Assembly: GCA_002404675.1 (NCBI GenBank) | Contig: DHKE01000027.1 | Location: forward strand, 34,656 to 56,469 | Reading direction: 5' to 3' | Source: Porphyromonadaceae bacterium UBA4702 | GTDB lineage: Bacteria; Bacteroidota; Bacteroidia; Bacteroidales; Muribaculaceae | Length of the DNA: 21,814 bases | In this document: positions 1 through 6,776 of the stretch, in pieces | Position numbering within the stretch: position 1 is the stretch's first letter | Layout: each line of letters opens with the position of its first letter | Made by a program: the position numbers and the translations under genes | The notes under the pieces: model-generated | What the model was told of the DNA's origin: nothing | The model's database searches: none | Seen by the model: only the letters and a program-made list of their open reading frames with translations

Positions 1-76
1 GATAGGCTAACGATAGACTAATGATAGGCTAATGATAGGTAATGATAGACTAACGACGGGCTAATGACGGGTTGAG
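1..76. repeat. 11-bp tandem repeat array, cut by left edge
   Basis: About seven imperfect copies of an 11-base unit, consensus GATAGGCTAAT, run head to tail: 1-11, 12-22, 23-33, a 10-base copy at 34-43, 44-54, 55-65 and a decayed copy at 66-76. Variation is mostly G/A at the sixth base and T/C at the last base; the last copies change GATAG to GACGG. Each unit contains stop triplets, and because 11 is not a multiple of three the array closes reading frames. The array continues to the window edge, so its full length is unknown. There are no spacers, so it is not a CRISPR array. Confidence 0.85.
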
Positions 77-110
77 ATGCTTTGCTTAGCTGGCGGGCAA
101 GGAGGGTATG

Positions 111-142
111 AAAAAAGCTGACTTGCGTGATGCAAATCAGCT
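111..142 (-). terminator. Intrinsic terminator of the tRNA-Leu gene
   Basis: Read on the minus strand, AGCTGATTTGC and GCAAGTCAGCT form an 11-bp stem (one T-G pair) around the loop ATCAC. A run of six T follows directly at 116-111. It begins 11 bases after the mature 3' end of the tRNA, so it is the natural end of that transcript. Confidence 0.9.
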
Positions 143-153
143 GTTGCTTAATG

Positions 154-238
154 TGCTCGAAGCGAGACTCGAACTCGCACGGACATTTCTGCCCAAAGGA
201 TTTTAAGTCCTTCGTGTCTACCATTCCACCATTTCTGC
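154..238 (-). tRNA. tRNA-Leu (anticodon UAA)
   Basis: An 85-base class II tRNA. On the minus strand the D arm has GTGG...CAC and the anticodon stem AAGGA/TCCTT encloses the loop CTTAAAA (anticodon TAA at 205-203). The long variable arm is GGGCA-GAAA-TGTCC, and the T arm is GCGAG-TTCGAGT-CTCGC. The discriminator base is A and CCA is not encoded. The 7-base acceptor strands are GCAGAAA (5') and TTCGAGC (3'). Only the two outer and two inner pairs form, and the middle three positions do not pair. All other arms are sound. A promoter and an intrinsic terminator bracket the gene, so it is expected to be transcribed. Whether the product is charged and functional is open. Confidence 0.85.
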
Positions 239-259
239 GCGTAAAATAGTAACTCGGTG

Positions 260-291
260 CAAATGTAGTCATTTTTCGCGGAATACGCAAA
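260..291 (-). promoter_or_regulatory. Bacteroidetes-type promoter of tRNA-Leu
   Basis: On the minus strand a TTTG box (288-291) is followed after 20 bases by TACATTTG (260-267), an exact match to the TAnnTTTG -7 consensus of the Bacteroides primary sigma factor. Transcription should begin near 254, about 16 bases before the tRNA 5' end at 238. The promoter begins just five bases after the stop of the upstream small gene on the same strand. Confidence 0.85.
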
Positions 292-295
292 CGCC

Positions 296-532
296 TCAAC
301 ATTGCCAGTCGGGAGGGAGGGGCTGCCCGATGACTATTCTGTATATGCCATCATGGTATTTCACGCCCTCACATTCAGACACATACGGCTCGATTTGCAC
401 ATCCGTCACCACACCGTCCGCGATAGTGACAGTCGCTATCGTCATCGTGTATTTGTGCGCCATGCCCGCTGCATCGACCACTACGATGGTGCGGGCAAGG
501 TGCTTTTGCGTGTGCTTGCCGGCTTGCATCAT
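296..532 (-). CDS. Small hypothetical protein, 78 aa
   Basis: I do not recognise this protein. It has 78 residues and begins MMQAGKHTQK. It has a basic N-terminus, then an alternating hydrophobic pattern that looks like a small beta-rich fold (segments around TIVVVDAAG, YTMTIATVTIADG and GIYRIVIGQ), and ends DWQC. There is no signal peptide and no membrane helix. The case for it being real is context: its ATG overlaps the stop of the lipoprotein gene upstream (ATGA, 529-532), the same tight coupling used by the other genes of this operon, and the frame stays open right up to the tRNA promoter. A second ATG follows directly and could be the true start. It is probably the last gene of the dksA-lspA operon. 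Confidence 0.6.
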   Translation of the reverse strand: MMQAGKHTQKHLARTIVVVDAAGMAHKYTMTIATVTIADGVVTDVQIEPYVSECEGVKYHDGIYRIVIGQPLPPDWQC

Positions 533-1470
533 CGCGCAACCCTCAATCCGCCGGGGCGGCGTGTCGGTTCTGTTTTATCGGGCGCGCCCTTGCTCTCAGG
601 CTTGATCCCTATCGGTTTTCCGACTGGCTCGATATGGCGAGGCTCACCCGGCTGCGGCTCGTCAAGCGGATTGTCAGCCATCGCTGCGCCCTGTTCGGCA
701 TCTGCCGACTTGCGCGGGCCGCGATAGTCCGTCTGCTGCATATGCAGGTTATACGTCTCCTTGGCGAGCGGCTGGTGTGTCAGCGAAATGCTGTCCATCC
801 ACACCGGCAGCATGGCGCGGTTGTCAACTCTCATGATGCCGTATATGCGGCTGACAGTGCGTGCCGAGTCGGACTGAAGCGAGATTTCGAGACGGCGGCC
901 GCCGCTGTTGCGGCGCATCATATACGACGTGCCGCCCTCCTTGTAGTCCACGCCTATGGTGATCTGCACAGGCAGGTCACGCGACAGGCGCATCATCCAT
1001 TTCAGCCTCTCCCCTCGCGGCAGGTCGGAAACCGGCACAGAAAAGGTCAGCGCGTCCTGCGACGACAGCTGCGAGAGGTACGCCATCGGCGAATACGGCC
1101 ACAGCGACCCGGCAGCGTCCTGCGAATTGTTGCTCACCGAGGCCAGCAGCTTCTTCTGCCTCCGGTCAAGCCGCTTGCCTACCTCCTCGTACAACTTGGA
1201 GTAGTTCTCGAGGTTATGCCCATACCACTGCAGCGACTGGTCCAGCTCCTCCTGCGTCACGCCATGCTTCTCCAATACGGCAAGCCGCAGCACGTTGCGT
1301 GCCGAATCCGACCGGTATTCCAGATTGCTCTCGGCATACGCATCAGCCAGCTGCAAATCAGCCATCAGGTCTGCCATCTTCCCCTCGGAAAGGTGGTCTT
1401 CGTCCGAACATGCGGTCACAGCAAATGCCGCCAGCAAGGCAGGGACAGCCAGTCGCGTCAGCCGTTTCAC
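529..1470 (-). CDS. DUF4296-family lipoprotein
   Basis: About 313 residues from a GTG start at 1470. The GTG start is preferred because it puts a lipoprotein signal at the N-terminus (basic KRLTR, a hydrophobic stretch, lipobox VTAC with the lipidated cysteine at about residue 21). The frame stays open to 1674, but that extension is arginine-rich and lies inside lspA. The start also overlaps the lspA stop as GTGA. After the lipobox the segment SEGKMADLMADLQLADAY matches the opening of DUF4296, a domain of Bacteroidetes lipoproteins of unknown role. The remainder is helical, followed by a beta-rich part and a proline/charged tail (roughly residues 250-313). It is probably anchored in a membrane facing the periplasm. 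Notably it follows the gene for signal peptidase II, which would process it. Confidence 0.8.
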   Translation of the reverse strand: MKRLTRLAVPALLAAFAVTACSDEDHLSEGKMADLMADLQLADAYAESNLEYRSDSARNVLRLAVLEKHGVTQEELDQSLQWYGHNLENYSKLYEEVGKRLDRRQKKLLASVSNNSQDAAGSLWPYSPMAYLSQLSSQDALTFSVPVSDLPRGERLKWMMRLSRDLPVQITIGVDYKEGGTSYMMRRNSGGRRLEISLQSDSARTVSRIYGIMRVDNRAMLPVWMDSISLTHQPLAKETYNLHMQQTDYRGPRKSADAEQGAAMADNPLDEPQPGEPRHIEPVGKPIGIKPESKGAPDKTEPTRRPGGLRVAR

Positions 1471-2159
1471 TTTCCGCCGGGAGAAGCGGTGTCCTTGGCA
1501 CCCTTGCCTTTCTTGCCGAACAGCAGCGACAACGCCCTGTCGGCATCGCGGCGGTAGAAGATTAACAGCACGGCGACGCCCACGCAGATGCTCGCGTCGG
1601 CAAAGTTGAATATATAGCTGAAAAACTCGAAGTCGTTTCCGCCTACCCACGGCAGCCACTCCGGCAGCGAGCATTCAAACAGGGGAAAATAGAACATATC
1701 GACCACACGACCGTGGAACCACGGCGCATAGCCATCGCCAGAGAACGCCTGCGCCACCTCCGGCGGCATCGGATTGTTGAACACCTGACCGTAGAACACG
1801 CAGTCGAATATGTTGCCGGCAGCGCCGGCGCATATCAACGCGACTGTCACAAGGAAGCCGGCACGCAGCCCGTCGGCACGGCACAGTCGCCGCAACGCTA
1901 CGATTATCAGCGCAACGACCGCTATACGCCCCAGCGTAAGCGCGATTTTAGGGATGAAGTTCATGCCCATCGCCATGCCCGAATTCTCGATAAACTTGAT
2001 GTGCATCCATGGGAACACCTCGACATCCTCGCCCATGTAGAAATGGGTCTTGACATATATTTTTATCACCTGATCCACTATCAGAATCAGGATCATGACA
2101 GCACACAGCCATCCAAGGTTGTGGAACGCGCGGCTGCTTTTATCGGCTAATCTGTTCAC
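1467..2159 (-). CDS. lspA: Lipoprotein signal peptidase II
   Basis: LspA is the inner-membrane aspartyl peptidase that removes the signal peptide from prolipoproteins after diacylglyceryl transfer. About 230 residues with four hydrophobic segments. The catalytic aspartates are in GAAGNIFDCVFYG (GNxxD motif) and in the C-terminal NFADASI (N-x-A-D motif). KFIENSGMAMG is the conserved asparagine-containing loop. The longer spacing between the two active-site motifs, including GRVVDMFYFPLF, is usual for Bacteroidetes LspA. The GTG at 2159 is my preferred start: it leaves a 43-base gap after the dksA-like gene. An ATG at 2249 is in frame but would overlap that gene by 47 bases and add a basic leader atypical of the family. 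The 3' end overlaps the next gene by four bases. Confidence 0.93.
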   Translation of the reverse strand: MNRLADKSSRAFHNLGWLCAVMILILIVDQVIKIYVKTHFYMGEDVEVFPWMHIKFIENSGMAMGMNFIPKIALTLGRIAVVALIIVALRRLCRADGLRAGFLVTVALICAGAAGNIFDCVFYGQVFNNPMPPEVAQAFSGDGYAPWFHGRVVDMFYFPLFECSLPEWLPWVGGNDFEFFSYIFNFADASICVGVAVLLIFYRRDADRALSLLFGKKGKGAKDTASPGGK

Positions 2160-2202
2160 GTCTTTGTTCGTAATGGTTGGTAACGTCTTGTGCTGGCAAG
2201 CG

Positions 2203-2574
2203 TCATTTGCCCTTTGCCTCAATCGACAGCGTAGCGTGCGGCACGGCACGCAGACGCTCCTTGGGAATCAACTTGCCGGTCACGCGGCAGATGCCGTAAG
2301 TCTTGTTGTCGATGCGCTGGAGCGCGCCTTCGAGTTTGCGTATGAACTGCAGCTGCCTGTCGGCAAGACGCTTTATCTCGACATTGCGGGCATAGTCCAC
2401 GCCCGCGTCCGTTGAGTTGGTTATCGCCATAACCTCGTCAGAGGCACTGTTGTCAACAGCCGACCCCACAAGGTCATTGTATTCCTGACGCGCCTTTTCC
2501 AGCTTAGCGGTCACAATAGCACGGAACTCCTCGAGTTCCTCATCAGAATATCGTTTTTTAGTGTCGTCACTCAT
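2203..2574 (-). CDS. DksA/TraR-family regulator, single-cysteine type
   Basis: A 123-residue protein of the DksA/TraR family, which enters the secondary channel of RNA polymerase and tunes transcription with ppGpp in proteobacteria. An N-terminal coiled coil (about residues 8-90) leads to the C-terminal signature YGICRVTGKLIPKERL followed by VPHATLSIEAK. Only one cysteine (C96) remains of the four that bind zinc in DksA; CxxC has become CRVT. This reduced finger is common in Bacteroidetes members, so it is probably not a defect. The acidic coiled-coil tip contains DNSASDE. It is the first gene of the operon with lspA and the DUF4296 lipoprotein, driven by a promoter about 95 bases upstream. 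Confidence 0.9.
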   Translation of the reverse strand: MSDDTKKRYSDEELEEFRAIVTAKLEKARQEYNDLVGSAVDNSASDEVMAITNSTDAGVDYARNVEIKRLADRQLQFIRKLEGALQRIDNKTYGICRVTGKLIPKERLRAVPHATLSIEAKGK

Positions 2575-2668
2575 GATAACTGCATTTGTAGAAGGCCCGT
2601 AAGCCTGTTTCCACCGCTTTATTGCCGCTCGACCGTGTCATTTCAGGAGGCGGCTCATATAAAGCGCA

Positions 2669-2700
2669 CAAAGTTAGATAAATCCCCCGTATTCTGCAAC
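2669..2700 (-). promoter_or_regulatory. Promoter of the dksA-lspA operon
   Basis: On the minus strand GTTG (2697-2700, one mismatch to TTTG) is followed after 20 bases by TAACTTTG (2669-2676), a full match to TAnnTTTG. Transcription should start near 2663, giving a leader of about 89 bases before the ATG at 2574. The accessory insertion begins just upstream of this promoter without breaking it. Confidence 0.75.
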
Positions 2701-2775
2701 ACCGTCCCCGAAATAATGTTCGTGAACGAAAAGTCCACCTGTTCCTGCAGAGTCCAGCAGCAATGGCTTTGAGCC

Positions 2776-3146
2776 ATGGTGCAAGCCTACTGGCACGTGG
2801 GCAAACTGATCGTGGAAGCTCAGGGCGGCGAAGAACGCGCCGCCTACGGCGAGGCTCTTATCAAAGAGCTGTCAGTAAGGCTGACCGCCGACTTCGGCAA
2901 GGGGTTTACCGCAACTAACCTGAAGAATATGAGGGCATTCCACCTCGCGTTCCAAAAAAGTCGCACACTGTGTGACCTTTTGAGCTGGTCGCATTACAGG
3001 CTTCTAATGCGTGTAAGCAACCCCAAAACCCGCGAATATTATGCCGAGGAGGCCGCCACCTGACGATACCCACCGAGGAGGAACTGCGCCGCGAAATCGA
3101 CATCACGCGCGAAAACTTCAAGCTCCTCCACCCAGAAGCCGAGTAA
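2776..3146 (+). pseudogene. Remnant of a DUF1016 (YhcG-type) nuclease gene
   Basis: The frame from 2776 encodes MVQAYWHVGKLIVEAQ, YGEALIKELS, FGKGFTATNLKNMRAF and LSWSHYRLLMRVSNP. These are the hallmark blocks of the N-terminal domain of DUF1016/YhcG proteins, which carry a PD-(D/E)XK nuclease domain behind it. The frame stops at 3061-3063 after EEAAT. Directly after it, in another frame (3060-3146), comes LTIPTEEELRREIDITREN ending HPEAE, which resembles the extreme C-terminus of the same family. The whole middle, including the nuclease, is therefore missing. The N-terminus is cut too: an in-frame TGA at 2770-2772 sits two codons before the ATG. Intact relatives are several hundred residues long and often lie near restriction systems. 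It is probably not functional. Confidence 0.8.
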
Positions 3147-3236
3147 AACCTGAAGAATCCAAATATGAAAAGTCCAAATAAAACGCATACCACATTTTTG
3201 CAAGGCAAAAACGTCGATAATCCGGGGATTTTTTTG

Positions 3237-3400
3237 TAACTTCGCATGACAAAGTGGAGTTCATATAACCGAACAATGACTTCATGCAGATAACCAGTAA
3301 TCGAATTTTCAGAAGCAGCGATGTGAAACTCCGGGGTTTGGGTCAGCCTTGAATGACAACATCTAAGTTTCTGCTTATTAAATAGTGTTCCAATGGACAC
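3237..3400 (+). promoter_or_regulatory. Leader of the first restriction-modification operon, weak promoter candidate
   Basis: The 246 bases from 3147 to 3392 contain no gene I can support. TAACTTCG (3237-3244) behind a T-run resembles the -7 box, but no TTTG lies 19-21 bases upstream, so the promoter call is weak. Two small near-palindromes follow: AAACTCCGGGGTTT at 3326-3339 and GTGTTCCAATGGACAC at 3385-3400. The second overlaps the ATG of the first methyltransferase at 3393. Such sites could let a methyltransferase or regulator limit expression, but this is only a possibility. Confidence 0.3.
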
Positions 3401-4274
3401 ATTGTTTAAATCATTAATTTGGGTAAAATCGCCGTTGAATTACACGGGTGGCAAGTTCAAATTGCTCCCGCAAATTCTCCCACATTTTCCTCAGGACATC
3501 GACACATTTGTTGATATGTTTGCAGGCGGGTGCAACGTTGGGATTAATGCGCCAGCCAATAACATAATCTGCAATGACATAATACCTTATCTTATAGACA
3601 TCTTCAATCTTTTCAAACAAAGTCAAAAAGCAGACATTCTGGATAAAATCAATTCGCGAATTTCAGAATTCAAGCTTGACGCATACAATGAAGATGCATA
3701 CACCAAATTCAGAGACTATTACAACTCCGACCCCAACCCTCTAGACCTATATATTCTGGTTGCACATTCATTCAACTACCAAATCCGATTTAATTCAAAA
3801 CACAAATACAACAACCCTTTTGGCAAAACAAACAGTACGTTCAACAACGCTATGAAGAAGAACCTGAGCCTTTTCATAGACAAACTAAAAGAGACTAACA
3901 TTCAATTCATTACGCACGACTTCATTGAGCTCGACCTATCCACATTGACACAATCGGACTTTGTCTATTGCGACCCCCCATATCTAATAACGACTGGGGC
4001 CTACAATGATGGCAAGAGGGGCTTCAAGGGCTGGTCTACAATTGAAGAAAAACAACTACTCAACCTTTTGGAGTCCCTTAACGAAAAGGGGATACGCTTT
4101 GCGCTCTCAAATGTATTCTACCATAAAGGGAAATTCAATGAAATACTAATCTCTTGGGTTGAGAAACACAATCTCCGGGTTGAACATTTGAAAAAGAACT
4201 ACGCCTCCTCCTCGTATCACACATTGGACAGGAGCAAAAATGGCAGTGATGAAGTATTAATAATGAATTACTAA
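3393..4274 (+). CDS. D12-class DNA adenine-N6 methyltransferase (M1)
   Basis: A 293-residue methyltransferase of the D12 (Dam-like, alpha) class, which transfers a methyl group from S-adenosylmethionine to the N6 of adenine. The order of motifs is typical: SPLNYTGGK near the N-terminus (AdoMet contact), FVDMFAGGCNVG (motif I, about residues 38-49), then FVYCDPPYLITTGAYNDGKR (catalytic DPPY, about 190-209). The segment after DPPY resembles enzymes of type IIS systems more than the TSSFT form of GATC-specific Dam/DpnM; this is from memory of the families. The ATG at 3393 leaves a short 12-residue leader before the conserved block. The next gene starts two bases after the stop. AT-rich composition and codon use differ from the flanking core genes, pointing to transfer. 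Confidence 0.92.
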   Translation: MDTLFKSLIWVKSPLNYTGGKFKLLPQILPHFPQDIDTFVDMFAGGCNVGINAPANNIICNDIIPYLIDIFNLFKQSQKADILDKINSRISEFKLDAYNEDAYTKFRDYYNSDPNPLDLYILVAHSFNYQIRFNSKHKYNNPFGKTNSTFNNAMKKNLSLFIDKLKETNIQFITHDFIELDLSTLTQSDFVYCDPPYLITTGAYNDGKRGFKGWSTIEEKQLLNLLESLNEKGIRFALSNVFYHKGKFNEILISWVEKHNLRVEHLKKNYASSSYHTLDRSKNGSDEVLIMNY

Positions 4275-4276
4275 CG

Positions 4277-5344
4277 ATGAGATATATCGGCAATAAAGAA
4301 AATATTTTAGACACTATCGATACCCTCCTTATAAAAAATGGAGTGTCCGGAACTTCATTCTTTGATTTTTTCAGCGGAACTACAAGTGTGGCTAAATACT
4401 TCAAGCGAAAAGGCTACCAGATTTATTCAAGCGACATTATGTTTTTATCCTATTGCCTTCAAAAAGCCTACATTGAAAACAATAACAATCCGACATTCGA
4501 CAACCTCCTGAACAGTTTGCCAATCTCGCAAACTTTATTTTTTTCAGATCCGCTTGATCTAATCATTGACTACCTGAATCACCTAAAACCAATCCATGGC
4601 TTCATCTACAACAATTACACACCTGACGGCACCAAAAATTTACCCCAACCACGAATGTATTTCAGCAGTGAGAATGGAGCGAAAATTGATGCTGTTCGGA
4701 CTAAAATTGAAGACTGGAAAAATCGGTCTCTGATTTCAGAAACAGAATACTATATTCTTCTGACTTGCCTTATTGAATCAGTATCATTCTATGCGAACGT
4801 GGCAGGTGTATATGCCGCCTTTTATAAGAAATGGGATCCACGCGCCGTAAAACCATTTAGACTCCGTCGGATTGAGTTGTTAAACAACGCCCAAGACAAC
4901 CATTCATATTGGGGTAACAGCATGGAATTACTCGACACCATCAACGTTGACATCATATATCTTGATCCTCCCTATAATGCAAGACAGTACCTGCCCAACT
5001 ACCATCTTGTAGAAACCATTGCCGCTTATGATAATCCTCAAATCAAGGGTACAACTGGCATGAGGTCTGACGATGCAAAAAAATCAGATTTTTGCAACGC
5101 TCAAAAAGCATTATCCAACTTAGCCCTTGTCGCCAGCAGAGCAAATTATAAATATCTGGTTCTTAGTTATAACACAGAGGGCATCATGCCTCAGGAACAA
5201 ATAATCTCTACGTTATCTAAATACGGTTCTGTGTCGTTGGAACAGTTCGAATATGCTCGCTACAAGAGCAACAACAATGGGCTGTCAAAAACCGAACGAA
5301 CTGTTTTTGAACAACTTTATATTCTAACGAAAGATGACAAGTAA
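4277..5344 (+). CDS. Second D12-class DNA adenine methyltransferase (M2)
   Basis: A 355-residue adenine methyltransferase of the same broad class as its upstream neighbour but clearly different in sequence. It opens MRYIGNKENILDTI, then FFDFFSGTTSVAKYFK (motif I, about residues 28-43) and SSDIMFLSY (acidic AdoMet ribose contact). Catalytic DPPY lies in DIIYLDPPYNARQY at about residue 230. The N-terminus and motif I region recall the N-terminal half of FokI-type methyltransferases, where two D12 domains each modify one strand of an asymmetric site. By analogy M1 and M2 would each modify one strand here. Its 3' end overlaps the endonuclease gene by 11 bases, so the three genes are one operon. 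AT-rich like its neighbours. Confidence 0.9.
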   Translation: MRYIGNKENILDTIDTLLIKNGVSGTSFFDFFSGTTSVAKYFKRKGYQIYSSDIMFLSYCLQKAYIENNNNPTFDNLLNSLPISQTLFFSDPLDLIIDYLNHLKPIHGFIYNNYTPDGTKNLPQPRMYFSSENGAKIDAVRTKIEDWKNRSLISETEYYILLTCLIESVSFYANVAGVYAAFYKKWDPRAVKPFRLRRIELLNNAQDNHSYWGNSMELLDTINVDIIYLDPPYNARQYLPNYHLVETIAAYDNPQIKGTTGMRSDDAKKSDFCNAQKALSNLALVASRANYKYLVLSYNTEGIMPQEQIISTLSKYGSVSLEQFEYARYKSNNNGLSKTERTVFEQLYILTKDDK

Positions 5345-6773
5345 CACTTCCAATCTTTGGGTTCTGACCGAAGAACGACCCAAGAAAAAGGTTCTTCAAA
5401 TGATTTTCTCCCACTTTGCAGGGAAATTAGGGGTGGGTTTCTTCGGCAATGATTTAAGAATTATCCCAATCCTCAATTCTAATAAGTGTTTTGACTTCAC
5501 CTATGAGGTGAAAGGATTTGACTGCACTCGAGTCAACCATGTTTACATCAAAACAATTTCCGGGAACTCGAGTTTCACAGATTTTCTTATATATTATCAG
5601 GACTCAGTCCCCGACTCGACTTTGGATGAGCCTCTTTACGCAATTGAGGAAACAAAAACTGATGACAAGGAAAGCCGAAACACCGGTGTTTACCAACGAT
5701 GCTCGAAGTTCGTTTATATAGATAACTACTATCCGAGGACAAAAAAGGTGATGCTTTATGCGTTAGAGGTCGGTCAAAAGGAAACGCCTACAGATACCTA
5801 CGTTTTTGGCACACGCCTATTACTAACTCTCGGCGTTGAAATATTAGGGAAAGAATTAGACCCTGAAATCTTCAAGCCCTTTACTTCAATCGATGAAGTC
5901 ATCAAGGCAAAACAAAATATGCGAAAAGCCCCCACTGGGAATGTGCCTATACTGATTAATCGTTTCTCTAATAAAATAACTGTCTCTGGACGATTGTTTA
6001 AGGACAATGGACTGAGCCATGACCCTAACATTGGAGCATTATCCGCAATCTGTGCCGTTCTCAGAAAACTCGGCTGGAATAAACCTAAACCGATAGAGAT
6101 TACTCAACACGGCCTCCTTCAAGAGCATGTTGGCCAAACAAACAAGTTCGTTCAAATCGCAAACACCCTTTCCATTTCGCTTGAAGGACTTAGTGTGCCT
6201 AAATCCACATTACCGCCTTTGTATTGGCATTATGACGAGACTGGCGAAAAATTAGGCACGATTTTCATCCATATCGTGGTTGAAAATTTCACCAATGGTT
6301 TTTCAATATTCGAGAATCATGCGGGCTGTGAGAAAAGTTATTTCGTGACTCCTGACGGAGAACACATACCACTTGCCAAATATGCCGACCGTAACGCATA
6401 CAAAGCCGGTGATAAGAGCCAAAAAATTTACATCCCAGATTTGGTTCTAATAGATGTAGACGAACGGGAGTCTATAACAATTGAAGGCAAAAAATTCTGC
6501 AATAAGCAGCAAGGCATCAGAGAATTAAGCAATTACGACTCTTTCGATGAGCTGTACTTGAAGAAGTATTATCCTTCGTATAAAATCGTCCGTACAGTTG
6601 TCCTGTATGGAAGCAACAACGATGAGGTCCTTGAGATTCAGGTCGGTTTCTTGCTTAACGAAAAAAGGCAAATTGATTCTTGGCATAAAAGCTCCGACAC
6701 TATTTCGTCGAGCCATAAGCAATCTTTTCAGTTACTGGAAATAAAGAATTTACTTTTTGGCGGCGAAAAGTAA
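5334..6773 (+). CDS. Putative type IIS restriction endonuclease with two nuclease-like motifs
   Basis: A 479-residue protein that I assign as the restriction enzyme from its place behind two methyltransferases and from its motifs. Two separate PD-(D/E)XK-like sites can be read. Site 1 near the N-terminus: FTDFLIYY with D83, then YAIEETK with E106 and K108. Site 2 near the C-terminus: YIPDLVLID with D369, then ITIEGKK with E384 and K386. The central part (about 170-330) has no motif I recognise and may hold target recognition. Two unlike catalytic sites in one chain are known for the type IIS enzyme Mva1269I, where each cuts one strand; this protein could work likewise. Its start overlaps the M2 gene. 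The stop lies three bases from the stop of the convergent GH3 gene. Recognition sequence unknown. Confidence 0.75.
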   Translation: MTSNTSNLWVLTEERPKKKVLQMIFSHFAGKLGVGFFGNDLRIIPILNSNKCFDFTYEVKGFDCTRVNHVYIKTISGNSSFTDFLIYYQDSVPDSTLDEPLYAIEETKTDDKESRNTGVYQRCSKFVYIDNYYPRTKKVMLYALEVGQKETPTDTYVFGTRLLLTLGVEILGKELDPEIFKPFTSIDEVIKAKQNMRKAPTGNVPILINRFSNKITVSGRLFKDNGLSHDPNIGALSAICAVLRKLGWNKPKPIEITQHGLLQEHVGQTNKFVQIANTLSISLEGLSVPKSTLPPLYWHYDETGEKLGTIFIHIVVENFTNGFSIFENHAGCEKSYFVTPDGEHIPLAKYADRNAYKAGDKSQKIYIPDLVLIDVDERESITIEGKKFCNKQQGIRELSNYDSFDELYLKKYYPSYKIVRTVVLYGSNNDEVLEIQVGFLLNEKRQIDSWHKSSDTISSSHKQSFQLLEIKNLLFGGEK

Positions 6774-6776
6774 ATA

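Noticed and set aside
1..76. CRISPR array
   Set aside because: Units of 11 bases follow one another directly, with no spacers and no cas genes.
1471..1674. Longer N-terminus of the DUF4296 lipoprotein from an ATG at 1674
   Set aside because: The extension lies inside lspA, is arginine-rich and would bury the lipoprotein signal.
2203..2574. Loss of zinc cysteines as a broken DksA
   Set aside because: The CRVTGKLIPKERL form with one cysteine is usual for Bacteroidetes members, so it is not a defect.
2915..3400. 161-codon minus-strand frame across the relic and the leader
   Set aside because: It is antisense to the DUF1016 remnant, has no domain and ends in the methylase start region.
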